From assembly GCA_030639985.1 (NCBI GenBank), contig DAOWKG010000118.1, positions 1 to 9,346 on the forward strand: 9,346 bases of DNA, in the 5' to 3' direction. The position numbers were made by a program, and so were the translations under genes. Positions 1 through 7,001 of this stretch are shown piece after piece (the first letter of the stretch is position 1; each line of letters opens with the position of its first letter). The notes under the pieces were generated by a model, which saw nothing but the letters and a program-made list of their open reading frames with translations, was not told the origin of the DNA and ran no database searches. This DNA is from Desulfuromonadaceae bacterium (GTDB lineage: Bacteria; Desulfobacterota; Desulfuromonadia; Desulfuromonadales; Geopsychrobacteraceae).

Positions 1-122
1 AAAATTTCCTTCATGCTCATACCAGCCCAGAGAGCCGCAACATAGCTGAGCACCATTCAAACACATCTGCAACTAAAACAGCACAGAGCATCACGAGACA
101 GAAATAAAAAAAGTTTCTTTTG

Positions 123-154
123 TTTCGTTTTCTTTGCGATCAAAGAAAATGAAA
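123..154. repeat. AT-rich 14-bp-stem inverted repeat
   Basis: The left arm (123-136) and right arm (141-154) are complementary over 14 positions with one G/T pair, around the 4-base loop CGAT. The inner nine pairs (128-136 with 141-149) are perfect. On the minus strand a run of seven T lies about 10 bases beyond it, so it may contribute to ending the trp transcript. The arms are nearly free of G+C, which makes it a poor classical terminator. It may be one unit of a dispersed intergenic repeat. Confidence 0.5.
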
Positions 155-160
155 GCGTCT

Positions 161-178
161 GTCGGTTCGCCAACCGAC
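161..178 (-). terminator. Short GC-rich hairpin downstream of trpC
   Basis: GTCGGTT (161-167) and AACCGAC (172-178) are perfect inverted arms around a 4-base loop, about 40 bases past the trpC stop in the direction of trp transcription. There is no immediate T tract on the minus strand, so as an intrinsic terminator it is weak. The adjacent AT-rich hairpin (123-154) and a 7-base T run (complement of 106-112) may act with it. It may instead simply be a repeat structure. Confidence 0.35.
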
Positions 179-182
179 GGTC

Positions 183-206
183 TTGACTTTGATCTTGATC
201 TTGATT
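183..206. repeat. Tandem hexamer repeat (4 x TTGAYY-like)
   Basis: Four head-to-tail hexamers lie just beyond the trpC stop codon: TTGACT, TTGATC, TTGATC, TTGATT. They are read directly from the plus strand at 183-188, 189-194, 195-200 and 201-206. No protein-coding role is apparent, since trpC already ends at 219. It could be a simple slippage repeat or part of the small intergenic repeat element that includes the two hairpins next to it. Confidence 0.6.
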
Positions 207-218
207 TTACCAAAGATA

Positions 219-1004
219 TCAACCAACTCCCAACAACCCCCGCAATTTCCCCTCAATATCACTCTCCCGCATCAAACTCTCACCAATCAAAAACGCCCCG
301 GCACCAGCCTGGTGTAACCGTTCGATATCAGCACGACTATGAATACCGCTCTCTGCTACAGCTAACTGGTCTGCCGGAATTTTTTGTGCCAGCTGTTCCG
401 TCACCCCCAGATCGGTAACAAAGGTCTGCAGGTTGCGATTGTTGATACCAATCAAATCGACCGGCAGCAATAATGCCCGCTCAAGTTCGACACTGTCATG
501 CACTTCCAACAACGTATCCAGTTGCAGTTCGGTCGCCAATTGTGCCAGTTCCAACAGTTGTTGATCCTCAAGAGCTGCAGCAATCAATAAAATGGCATCA
601 GCTCCGGCAACCCGAGCTTGAAATACCTGGTATGGATCGATGATAAAATCTTTCCGCAACAGCGGCAGTTTGATTGCCGCCCGGATTTGGCACAAATAAT
701 CGAGGGAACCATAAAAATAACTTTCATCGGTCAATACCGACAAACAACTGGCACCGCCCCGCTCATAACTTTGAGCAATGGCTACCGGATCAAAATCGGC
801 ACGGATAATCCCTTTGGATGGTGAGCCCTTTTTCACTTCAGCAATAATGGCAGTACCAGCCGCCGATACTTGTCGCAACTTGGCAGCAAAGCCCCTAACC
901 GCAGCAACATCTGCCACCATCCGTTTTAATTCACCCAATGGTACTTGTTGCTTATCGGCGCTAACTTCGGTGCGCTTGGTCGCCAATATTTGATCTAAAA
1001 TCAT
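219..1004 (-). CDS. trpC: Indole-3-glycerol phosphate synthase
   Basis: This 261-residue cytosolic (beta/alpha)8 enzyme closes the indole ring: it converts CdRP (1-(o-carboxyphenylamino)-1-deoxyribulose 5-phosphate) to indole-3-glycerol phosphate, releasing CO2 and water. Family signatures are all present: [12 protein letters not shown] (residues 53-65, with E56, K58 and the phosphate-loop S61), LLRKDF with the catalytic K118, LLEVHD with E167, INNRNL with N188, and VAESGI with E218/S219. The length is normal for a monofunctional TrpC, with no fused TrpF. The start overlaps the trpD stop as ATGA (1001-1004), and AAAGG lies about 10 bases upstream inside trpD, so the two are translationally coupled. 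trpF, which often follows, does not fit in the remaining 218 bases. Identification is secure. Confidence 0.97.
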   Translation of the reverse strand: MILDQILATKRTEVSADKQQVPLGELKRMVADVAAVRGFAAKLRQVSAAGTAIIAEVKKGSPSKGIIRADFDPVAIAQSYERGGASCLSVLTDESYFYGSLDYLCQIRAAIKLPLLRKDFIIDPYQVFQARVAGADAILLIAAALEDQQLLELAQLATELQLDTLLEVHDSVELERALLLPVDLIGINNRNLQTFVTDLGVTEQLAQKIPADQLAVAESGIHSRADIERLHQAGAGAFLIGESLMRESDIEGKLRGLLGVG

Positions 1005-2050
1005 TGGTTGGTTACCTTTACCAACTTTGCCAATGTTGCTTTAGCACGTCCTGATATAATCGCCTCGCGGGCTTGTTCAATGGCGGCATCAATACCATTA
1101 GCCAGCCCAGCAGCAACCAATGCGTAAGCACTATTCAGCAAAACGATATCAAGCTTGGGCCCCGGCTCACCGGCAAGGACAGCATTGACGATCTCCGCAT
1201 TTTGCTGGGCATCGCCACCCTGTAAATCTTCCAGCTGACAGCGTTTGAAACCGAAAAATTCTGGTGCAATCGTATGCACCTCAACGGTGTCACCGTTAAT
1301 GGCCGCCACCAATGTCGTACCGGTCAAAGTAATTTCATCCATGCCATCTTCACCATGCACTACAAACCCACGCTGACATCCAAGCTGTTGCAACACCTGC
1401 GCTAACGGCTCAACCAGATCTTGACGAAACACCCCCAAAACCTGCCGGTCTGCCCCGGCGGGGTTGGTCAAGGGGCCGAGGATATTAAAAATAGTCCGGA
1501 TGCCAATCTCACGCCGAGGACCGATAGCATGTTTCATGGCGCCATGCAAAGCTGGGGCAAACAAAAAACCGACACCGGTTTCATTGATCGACTCAGCTAC
1601 CCGCTCTGGGGAAATATCGAGTTTAACGCCGAGCTTTTCGAGAACATCAGCACTACCACAAGCAGAGGTAATACTCCGATTGCCATGTTTGGCAACCTTG
1701 GCGCCGCAAGCAGCAACCACAATCGCAACAGTGGTAGAAATATTGAAACTGCGAGTACCACTGCCGCCAGTTCCACAGGTGTCGAGAATCGTCTCCCGAT
1801 CAACGTTGATATCATCACGATCGATATCTATTACCGCGCCAACCCGAATTGGAGTAGCTCGTTCACGCATCACTCGGGCGGCACCAATAATTTCGGCAAT
1901 CGTCTCCCCCTTCATCCGTAACGCGGTAATAAACGCACCAATCTGCGCCGCCGTCGCTTCACCACCCATAATCTGGTTCATCGCATCGATCATCTCCGAC
2001 TCAGTGAGATCGTGCCGTTCCACCAATTTAGCAATCGCTGCTTTAATCAT
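1001..2050 (-). CDS. trpD: Anthranilate phosphoribosyltransferase
   Basis: This 349-residue enzyme joins anthranilate to PRPP to give phosphoribosyl-anthranilate. The N-terminal helical domain (about 1-70) is followed by the PRPP-binding loop CGTGGSG (92-98), KHGNRS (121-126), the anthranilate/PRPP region [10 protein letters not shown] (177-186) leading into NILGPLTNP, and the acidic metal-binding pair D238-E239 in the GMDE stretch. The PRPP loop reads GTGGSG where many family members have GTGGDG, a change seen in other TrpD proteins. About 15 residues rich in Asp (73-90) precede the loop. The start ATG has GGAG seven bases upstream (complement of 2058-2061). The end overlaps trpC by 4 bp. 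It is separated from trpG by 187 bp of repeat-bearing DNA rather than by the usual tight junction. Confidence 0.97.
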   Translation of the reverse strand: MIKAAIAKLVERHDLTESEMIDAMNQIMGGEATAAQIGAFITALRMKGETIAEIIGAARVMRERATPIRVGAVIDIDRDDINVDRETILDTCGTGGSGTRSFNISTTVAIVVAACGAKVAKHGNRSITSACGSADVLEKLGVKLDISPERVAESINETGVGFLFAPALHGAMKHAIGPRREIGIRTIFNILGPLTNPAGADRQVLGVFRQDLVEPLAQVLQQLGCQRGFVVHGEDGMDEITLTGTTLVAAINGDTVEVHTIAPEFFGFKRCQLEDLQGGDAQQNAEIVNAVLAGEPGPKLDIVLLNSAYALVAAGLANGIDAAIEQAREAIISGRAKATLAKLVKVTNQ

Positions 2051-2095
2051 CGATAAACTCCAATTTCATTAATCCAAAAATCAAGACTCAATGTA

Positions 2096-2202
2096 GCCAC
2101 CAAGGCACCAAGTACGCCAAGGGAACCATATAGTCAAAATCTATATTTTTTGTTAAACCCAAACCTTAAAGTTTTTCTTGGTGCTCTTGGTGCCTTGGTG
2201 GC
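2096..2202. repeat. Long inverted-repeat element between trpG and trpD
   Basis: The 17-base arm at 2096-2112 (GCCACCAAGGCACCAAG) is the exact reverse complement of 2186-2202. Complementarity continues imperfectly inward to about 2125 and 2173, so each arm is roughly 30 bases and the whole element about 107 bp, with an AT-rich centre. Each arm contains a tandem CACCAAG-type unit. Weak similarity of the flanks (both sides carry ATCAA-like sequence) hints that the element may extend outward to about 2075-2225. Such elements are typical of dispersed, non-coding intergenic repeats. Transcribed with trpGD, it would fold into a strong hairpin. No clear target-site duplication is visible. Confidence 0.8.
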
Positions 2203-2237
2203 AATTTTATGTTTTGATCTTTCTTTGTGTTTAATCG

Positions 2238-2804
2238 CTAACTTCCAGCTAAAAAATTATCCAACAACGCCATCCCCTCAGTAGTCAAAATTGATTCAGG
2301 ATGAAACTGTACCCCCCACACCGGCAATTCCCGATGTTGCAACCCCATTATCTCCCCCTCTTCGGTCCAGGCGGTAACATTCAAGCAATCGGGAAAACTC
2401 TCCCGTTCGGCAATCAGAGAATGGTAGCGGGTTGCGGTAAACGGATTGGGAAGATTTTTATATAACGAACTGCCATCATGGATGATCGGACTGGTTTTGC
2501 CGTGCATCAACCGGTCAGCACGTACCACCTTGCCCCCAAAAGCTACCGTAATTGACTGATGCCCAAGACAGATTCCCAGCAGGGGAATTTTACCGGCAAA
2601 GCGCTCAATCGCCGCCACCGAAATTCCCGCTTCATTGGGGGTACACGGGCCGGGAGAAATAACCAACCGCTCCGGCGCCAACTGTTCAATATCATCAAGG
2701 GTCAATTGATCATTTCTGACCACTTTGACCTCTTCCCCCAGCTCCATAAAATATTGCACTAAATTATAAGTAAAAGAATCGTAATTATCGATCATTAATA
2801 GCAT
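2238..2804 (-). CDS. trpG: Anthranilate synthase glutamine amidotransferase subunit (TrpG/PabA type)
   Basis: This 188-residue class I glutamine amidotransferase hydrolyses glutamine and passes ammonia to the TrpE (or PabB) subunit for anthranilate (or aminodeoxychorismate) synthesis. Visible motifs are DNYDSFTYN (6-14), the oxyanion-loop [11 protein letters not shown] (50-60), GICLGHQ with the nucleophile C79, and VQFHPES with H168 and E170 completing the triad. The length is standard. The start gives [11 protein letters not shown], which matches the family N-terminus; the Shine-Dalgarno upstream is poor. No trpE lies upstream within the window: a terminator and the cytochrome operon are there instead, so this gene must start its own transcript. 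PabA and TrpG cannot be told apart by sequence alone, but trpD and trpC downstream favour TrpG, possibly serving both pathways. Confidence 0.93.
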   Translation of the reverse strand: MLLMIDNYDSFTYNLVQYFMELGEEVKVVRNDQLTLDDIEQLAPERLVISPGPCTPNEAGISVAAIERFAGKIPLLGICLGHQSITVAFGGKVVRADRLMHGKTSPIIHDGSSLYKNLPNPFTATRYHSLIAERESFPDCLNVTAWTEEGEIMGLQHRELPVWGVQFHPESILTTEGMALLDNFLAGS

Positions 2805-2931
2805 GCTATAGATACCTAACTTTCATGTTCACACTCACAGCCAAAATAGACTGGATAGGATAACAAGCTTAGGGCTAAAAATCTAAGGTATTCTCATCGC
2901 AACTGCCGCTGCAATTAAATCTAAAATAATT
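2805..2931 (-). promoter_or_regulatory. Presumed trpGDC promoter/leader region
   Basis: Because a strong terminator (2934-2968) closes the upstream cytochrome operon, transcription of trpG must begin in these roughly 127 bases. I see no convincing -35/-10 pair. There is also no attenuation apparatus: no short reading frame with tandem Trp codons and no alternative terminator hairpin before trpG. A weak dyad (CTTAG...CTAAG on the minus strand) is present but not compelling. Confidence 0.3.
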
Positions 2932-2970
2932 AAAAAAACGGGTTCGACATAATATCGAACCCGTTTTTAT
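2932..2970 (-). terminator. Strong intrinsic terminator of the cytochrome operon
   Basis: Perfect inverted arms of 14 bases (2934-2947 and 2955-2968) surround a 7-base loop. The core of each arm is CGGGTTCGA or its complement, nine pairs. On the minus strand the stem is followed by a run of seven T (complement of 2932-2938). It lies about 60 bases past the stop codon of the 12-heme cytochrome gene. It also has a T run in the plus direction, but no plus-strand gene ends here. Confidence 0.9.
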
Positions 2971-3027
2971 TTGTTTAACTATGAATTGCTGCTTGGTTTT
3001 ATATAACGTGTAAACGCTTGATGACAA

Positions 3028-3873
3028 TTACAATTTTAACCCGTGGGGGCTGCCGTGACAATCGCTGCAACTGTCAAAATTTTTCAACAGGTCAGGGTTG
3101 TGTGGACCGTTAGCATGACAATCGCTGCAACCGGTAACATTACCGTGCGCATCAGCATGACAAACGACGCAAGCTAACAATTTGTGTTTCTTTTCTGAAG
3201 CTTGTAATTTCTCCAGTTGATCGTCATGACAACCGCCACAAATAGCGTTGGCGACATCGGTGCCGTAAACGATATTGTTTGGCTCATGCTGCGGGTGGCA
3301 AACGATACAGCCACCATTATCAATATACTCAGTATGGCTATCTTCGTGACAAAGGTTACATTGTGGTTTTTCACCGTGACGCTCACCCTGGTGACAGTCG
3401 ACACATTCCTGACCGCCATGGACATTGTTTTCGAGCTGGATAGCGGCCGCTGGTTGTTGGTGACACTCGACACATAAATGGCTCAATTCAGCTGCTATAC
3501 TCAGACTTGCAATCGGCGCATGGGCATTTTTATGGCATGCCAGACAGTCGGACTGCGCTTCGCCATGAGGATAGTCATGACAAGTGTTACATGATGGCAC
3601 CCGCTCTTCCCACGGGGTACCGGGGGTAAAGGTGTGAAATATTTCGTGACAATCACGACACGGCTGTTGATGCAAACCACCGCCATCGCGTAACGCTGCA
3701 AAGACCGAAACGTGACATTTTGCACATTCCAATGTGGTCATTTCTGGTACTTCCTGCTGATAGATTGCCGCTGCGTCATCAGCGTATGCCGAAGTAGTCA
3801 ACAACAGTGATACAAAAACTAAAAACAGCACCATCTTACCGCCACAATTATCTAACCATCGCAATTTCATCAT
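3028..3873 (-). CDS. Secreted 12-heme c-type cytochrome
   Basis: This is a 281-residue exported multiheme cytochrome, probably an electron carrier in the periplasm or at the cell surface. A signal peptide spans about residues 1-31 (hydrophobic 14-27, likely cleavage after AYA before DD). Twelve CXXCH heme-attachment motifs start at residues 50, 72, 95, 110, 134, 157, 172, 189, 212, 235, 249 and 269. They group as three tetraheme modules (50-~120, 134-~200, 212-281) with matching internal spacing. Each module's last motif is followed by a nearby His (as in CIVCHPQH and CLACHKNAH) suited to bis-His ligation. The module resembles those of the giant cytochrome upstream. The start overlaps that gene's stop as ATGA (3870-3873), and GAGG lies 7 bases upstream, so the two are coupled. 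M14 is a less likely start because it would remove the positively charged end of the signal peptide. I cannot match it to a named family member. Confidence 0.93.
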   Translation of the reverse strand: MMKLRWLDNCGGKMVLFLVFVSLLLTTSAYADDAAAIYQQEVPEMTTLECAKCHVSVFAALRDGGGLHQQPCRDCHEIFHTFTPGTPWEERVPSCNTCHDYPHGEAQSDCLACHKNAHAPIASLSIAAELSHLCVECHQQPAAAIQLENNVHGGQECVDCHQGERHGEKPQCNLCHEDSHTEYIDNGGCIVCHPQHEPNNIVYGTDVANAICGGCHDDQLEKLQASEKKHKLLACVVCHADAHGNVTGCSDCHANGPHNPDLLKNFDSCSDCHGSPHGLKL

Positions 3874-6800
3874 TTCACATCCTCACCATCGGCAGCTTCT
3901 GTAGCTACGGGGATATTCTCAGTTTCGACTGTTACCGGGACTGCGTCCTCACCGCTAGCACTAGCACCAGTATCATCTTCGCCACCACGCCAGTCGGCCA
4001 GATCATGGGGATCGATATGGCATTTGAGGCAATCGGGATATTTTTCGTGCAGCCCGGCATCGTGTGGCGGCTCATGGCAACTGGAACAATCGAGGGCACT
4101 GCCATGCTCCCCGGCATGACATTCGATACAGGTCAGCTCGCTGTGAGCGGTCTCTCCACTAGCCAGGACGTCAACCTGGGTCGCATGACACGACTGACAA
4201 TAAGTAGCCGGCAATTCTTCATTGAAAGCAACCTGATTAGGGGCATGGGGAACGCTATGACAGTTGAGACAATCGGTGTAACTCTGCCCACTTTGATGCG
4301 GTTCATGACAATCATTGCAACTCATTGCGCCACCATGTTGGGGATGACAACTGCTACAATTTTCACCGGCATGGGCGCTCCGCATCGCACTAAATGTCTC
4401 CGCAACTTCAGCGTGGCAAGTCAGGCACACCGGGGCTGAATTTTCGGCTTGAGACATATCGCGATCTAACGGTTGATGCGCCAAATGACAACTCTGACAA
4501 TCTGCGGCAGCAAAATGGTCATTGTCATCGGGATCATGGCAACTGCTGCAAGCGGGCAAAACTTTTTCACCATAAGGGGGATGGGAGACGTGACAACTTA
4601 TACACACCTTCTTCTTATGGGCACCACCCTGCTGTTTCAATTTTTCGGCAGGTTCTTGATGACACGACACACAAACCGCTTCGACCTGTCTTGGTCGGGT
4701 TTTAATATTTTTCGGTTGATGGGGCAGGTGACAGCGGGAACAGTCATTATTTTTCTGTTCGGGAATATGTGCCTCGTGACAATCGAGACACTTCATCGCC
4801 GCACCATGCTCACCGGCATGACACTTACCACAATCAAACTCCGAATGGGCACTCGGGTACTGCTCCAGCAGCCGGTCCTGACTGCCATGACAACTGACAC
4901 ACAGCGGTTTAAGTTCAGTCTGCTGGTCAAATTGCAGTTGTAACGGTTGATGTGGATCGTGGCAACCGGCACAGTCTTCAAGGAGGAAATGGCGCCGCCG
5001 GAACCGGGGATGACAATCGTTACAGGCGACACTCAACGTTTCCCCATTCAGTTTATGTTGCGGATGACAACTAACGCAACCGGCAAGTTCATGTTGGTGC
5101 TTCACCCCATTGGCAGCCAAGTGTTCAGCCTGCTCGTCATGACAGGCAGCACAAAGCTGCTTGGGGATGTTCACTGCCGGGGCCAAATTTATCTCTTGCG
5201 GTTGATGGGGCTGATGGCAAAGCTGACAATCGGCGGCGGTCATCGTATCATCATGGGCAGTATGACAATCGGTACAAATACGGGTGACCTTGTGATCACT
5301 GTGACATTCAGAACAATCCTGCTCACTGTGGCCACTCGGTTTAGCCGCAAACGCCTCGACAACCGGCTGGTGACAACTGACACAAACCTGTAAATGTGGT
5401 TCCCGTGGGGGCAAATCGATATCTAAAGGCTGATGAGGATCATGGCATTGCTGGCAATTTCCCACCGTAAAGTGGGCATCAGTTGCCGGGGAATGACAAC
5501 CAAAACATGAGTCCGGTACGCCATCCCCTTGCTGCGGGTGATCACTATGGCATTCGGTACAAGAAAAAGCGGGGTGTTGCTGGTGACACTCAGTACACGC
5601 TATATCGTCGCGATGGCCAGCTCCGGACGCTGACACCGCTGCCGCTTCATCCTCGTGGCAGACGCTACAAAGCTCAGGGGCAAGGTCAGCTTGAAAGCTA
5701 ATCAGCTCAGGCGCATGAGTTTGATGACAACTGTGACAATCGTCAGCCCCCATTTTATCATCATGACCTTCGTGGCAATCGAGACAAGAAGGGACGCTAT
5801 CGTGCCGATCGTGGCAGTTGACACAGTCTTGATCGTGACCACCAGCATAAGCGGTCAATTGCTCTTCTACCTGCGGATGGCAACCGGCACAAACCGCCCG
5901 TTGATCTGCCATCCCTGACAAGTTTTGGGGCAACGGTTGATGGTGGTCGTGGCAATCGACACAGCCACCAACGGCAAAATGGGGGTCATCATCGGCAGCA
6001 TGACAATCACCGCAAGCGACTACCACTATTTCTCCTGGGGGGTGATTTTGGTGACAATCGACACAGCCAAGGGTTTGCTGATGGGCTCCGCCAGCGGCAA
6101 TATCGGTGTGACAGGCAATACAATCGTCCGAATTTGTTGTCGCAGAAATAAATGCCGGCAACGGCAGGTGATGATTGTGGCAAGAAGTACAGCTATTACC
6201 ATCCATCTGCTCACTGTGTCCTTCGTGACACGCAAAACAATTAAGAGTCTCGGTATGGTCACCGTGGCATTCATCACACGACTGCTCGACGTGGCTACCT
6301 TCACCCGCCACAAAATTTTCACCAGTTTGTTGATGACAAAGGATACATTCGTCCGCATCAAGACCTGTCATGGCGATAGATGGAACCGGATCGTGAGCCG
6401 CGTGGCAACTTAGACACGGCTCCTCAATTTGACCGTCACTGTGGCCTTCGTGGCAATCGAGACAACCGGGGATAGTCGCATGTTGTTCATGACACTCGTT
6501 ACATTGCAAACTTTCAGCATGCGCAGATTCTGCCACAAACGGGTCTTCGTGGCAGCCAAGACATATCGGGGCAATCGCCCCAGCAAAACCATCTAAATCA
6601 ATCCCGAGGGGAAAGTGGGCATTGTGGCAGGTAATACAGTTAGCTCCGTTAAAATGGTTATTTTTCGCGGGATCATGACATTCAGAGCAAGCAAGAATGG
6701 TAACTGCATCCCCCCGCAACCGAGGATGATCGAGATGACAATCTTGACAGCTGAGGGACTCGGCATGGGCACCACCATGCTCACTTAATGGCACTGTGAT

Positions 6801-6929
6801 CTTGCTATGACATTTGCTACAATCGCCATCGATCAACCCGCTCATGTCGACTGCCAGCAGGTTAGTGCTCATACAACAAAAGAGAAAGGCAGAAAGGATA
6901 ATCGCCCTTACTAACAAAGAAATTTTCAT
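3870..6929 (-). CDS. Giant secreted 49-heme c-type cytochrome
   Basis: This is a 1019-residue exported protein with 49 CXXCH motifs, the first at residue 37 and the last at 967. That is about one heme per 20 residues, leaving little fold other than heme packing. The signal peptide is residues 1-26 (cleavage likely after LLA). Cysteines 18-19 sit inside it without a proper lipobox, so a lipoprotein is unlikely. The body is twelve consecutive modules of about 75-92 residues, starting near 37, 113, 189, 265, 339, 416, 508, 585, 669, 746, 828 and 905. Each has four hemes except the sixth, which has five. Two module types largely alternate (see findings). About 27 motifs are followed by His three residues after the heme His (CXXCHXXH), and module-first hemes have an [AGS]H element about 15-20 residues later, which fits bis-His coordination. 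The acidic tail (982-1019) has no heme. GGGAGG lies 5 bases before the ATG. Heme count and export are seen directly; a role in extracellular or long-range periplasmic electron transfer is inferred from the family. No porin or anchor gene is in the window. Confidence 0.95.
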   Translation of the reverse strand: MKISLLVRAIILSAFLFCCMSTNLLAVDMSGLIDGDCSKCHSKITVPLSEHGGAHAESLSCQDCHLDHPRLRGDAVTILACSECHDPAKNNHFNGANCITCHNAHFPLGIDLDGFAGAIAPICLGCHEDPFVAESAHAESLQCNECHEQHATIPGCLDCHEGHSDGQIEEPCLSCHAAHDPVPSIAMTGLDADECILCHQQTGENFVAGEGSHVEQSCDECHGDHTETLNCFACHEGHSEQMDGNSCTSCHNHHLPLPAFISATTNSDDCIACHTDIAAGGAHQQTLGCVDCHQNHPPGEIVVVACGDCHAADDDPHFAVGGCVDCHDHHQPLPQNLSGMADQRAVCAGCHPQVEEQLTAYAGGHDQDCVNCHDRHDSVPSCLDCHEGHDDKMGADDCHSCHQTHAPELISFQADLAPELCSVCHEDEAAAVSASGAGHRDDIACTECHQQHPAFSCTECHSDHPQQGDGVPDSCFGCHSPATDAHFTVGNCQQCHDPHQPLDIDLPPREPHLQVCVSCHQPVVEAFAAKPSGHSEQDCSECHSDHKVTRICTDCHTAHDDTMTAADCQLCHQPHQPQEINLAPAVNIPKQLCAACHDEQAEHLAANGVKHQHELAGCVSCHPQHKLNGETLSVACNDCHPRFRRRHFLLEDCAGCHDPHQPLQLQFDQQTELKPLCVSCHGSQDRLLEQYPSAHSEFDCGKCHAGEHGAAMKCLDCHEAHIPEQKNNDCSRCHLPHQPKNIKTRPRQVEAVCVSCHQEPAEKLKQQGGAHKKKVCISCHVSHPPYGEKVLPACSSCHDPDDNDHFAAADCQSCHLAHQPLDRDMSQAENSAPVCLTCHAEVAETFSAMRSAHAGENCSSCHPQHGGAMSCNDCHEPHQSGQSYTDCLNCHSVPHAPNQVAFNEELPATYCQSCHATQVDVLASGETAHSELTCIECHAGEHGSALDCSSCHEPPHDAGLHEKYPDCLKCHIDPHDLADWRGGEDDTGASASGEDAVPVTVETENIPVATEAADGEDVK

Positions 6930-6934
6930 TCCAG

Positions 6935-6940
6935 CCTCCC
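6935..6940 (-). promoter_or_regulatory. Strong ribosome binding site of the 49-heme cytochrome
   Basis: The minus strand reads GGGAGG here, five bases before the ATG at 6927-6929. It fixes the start, and the signal peptide begins at once after it. Confidence 0.85.
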
Positions 6941-6955
6941 TGAACCACTAAATAT

Positions 6956-6969
6956 TGCTGACATCAGCA
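6956..6969. promoter_or_regulatory. Dyad TGCTGA-N2-TCAGCA in cytochrome 5' region
   Basis: Perfect 6-base arms (6956-6961 and 6964-6969) are separated by two bases, 27 bases before the cytochrome start. By the promoter proposed just upstream it would lie near the transcription start. It could be an operator for a dimeric regulator; which one is unknown. Confidence 0.35.
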
Positions 6970-6972
6970 CAT

Positions 6973-7001
6973 AACATACCCACTAAGATAGTGGATTAAA
7001 A
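6973..7001 (-). promoter_or_regulatory. Candidate cytochrome promoter with palindrome in its spacer
   Basis: On the minus strand, TTTTAA (complement of 6996-7001) and TATGTT (complement of 6973-6978) are 17 bases apart and resemble weak sigma-70 -35 and -10 boxes. The spacer is filled by the dyad CCACTA-N3-TAGTGG (6980-6994), centred exactly on the spacer midpoint at 6987. The boxes match the consensus poorly (3/6 and 4/6), so this promoter is only a candidate. A spacer-centred palindrome is, however, where a repressor or activator would be expected. Confidence 0.35.

Noticed and set aside
1..56. A minus-strand open frame from an ATG at 54-56 running off the left edge (begins MVLSYVAALWAG).
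   Set aside because: Only 18 codons are visible, the ribosome site is poor and no family is recognisable; a gene starting near or beyond the edge is possible but cannot be supported.
134..418. A 94-residue plus-strand reading frame near the left edge.
   Set aside because: It runs through the hexamer repeat and antisense to the conserved C-terminal part of trpC; its N-terminal DLDLDF stretch is just the tandem repeat translated.
1421..2072. Plus-strand frames of 166 and 202 residues opposite trpD.
   Set aside because: They are antisense to a complete, motif-perfect trpD.
2805..2931. A trp attenuator or leader peptide before trpG.
   Set aside because: No short frame with tandem Trp codons and no alternative terminator hairpin was found; the only strong hairpin belongs to the cytochrome operon end.
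3807..6413. Long plus-strand reading frames opposite the two cytochrome genes (for example 3807-4439, 4473-4943, 4947-5393, 5925-6413).
   Set aside because: They are antisense shadows caused by the repeated codons for CXXCH; their translations are low-complexity (Met, Thr, Ile, Val) with no domains, and the minus-strand frame is unambiguous.
3870..6929. A CRISPR-like or satellite-like regular repeat pattern in the raw DNA.
   Set aside because: The periodicity comes from codons for CXXCH motifs in one intact reading frame; repeat units are diverged at DNA level and lack unique spacers.
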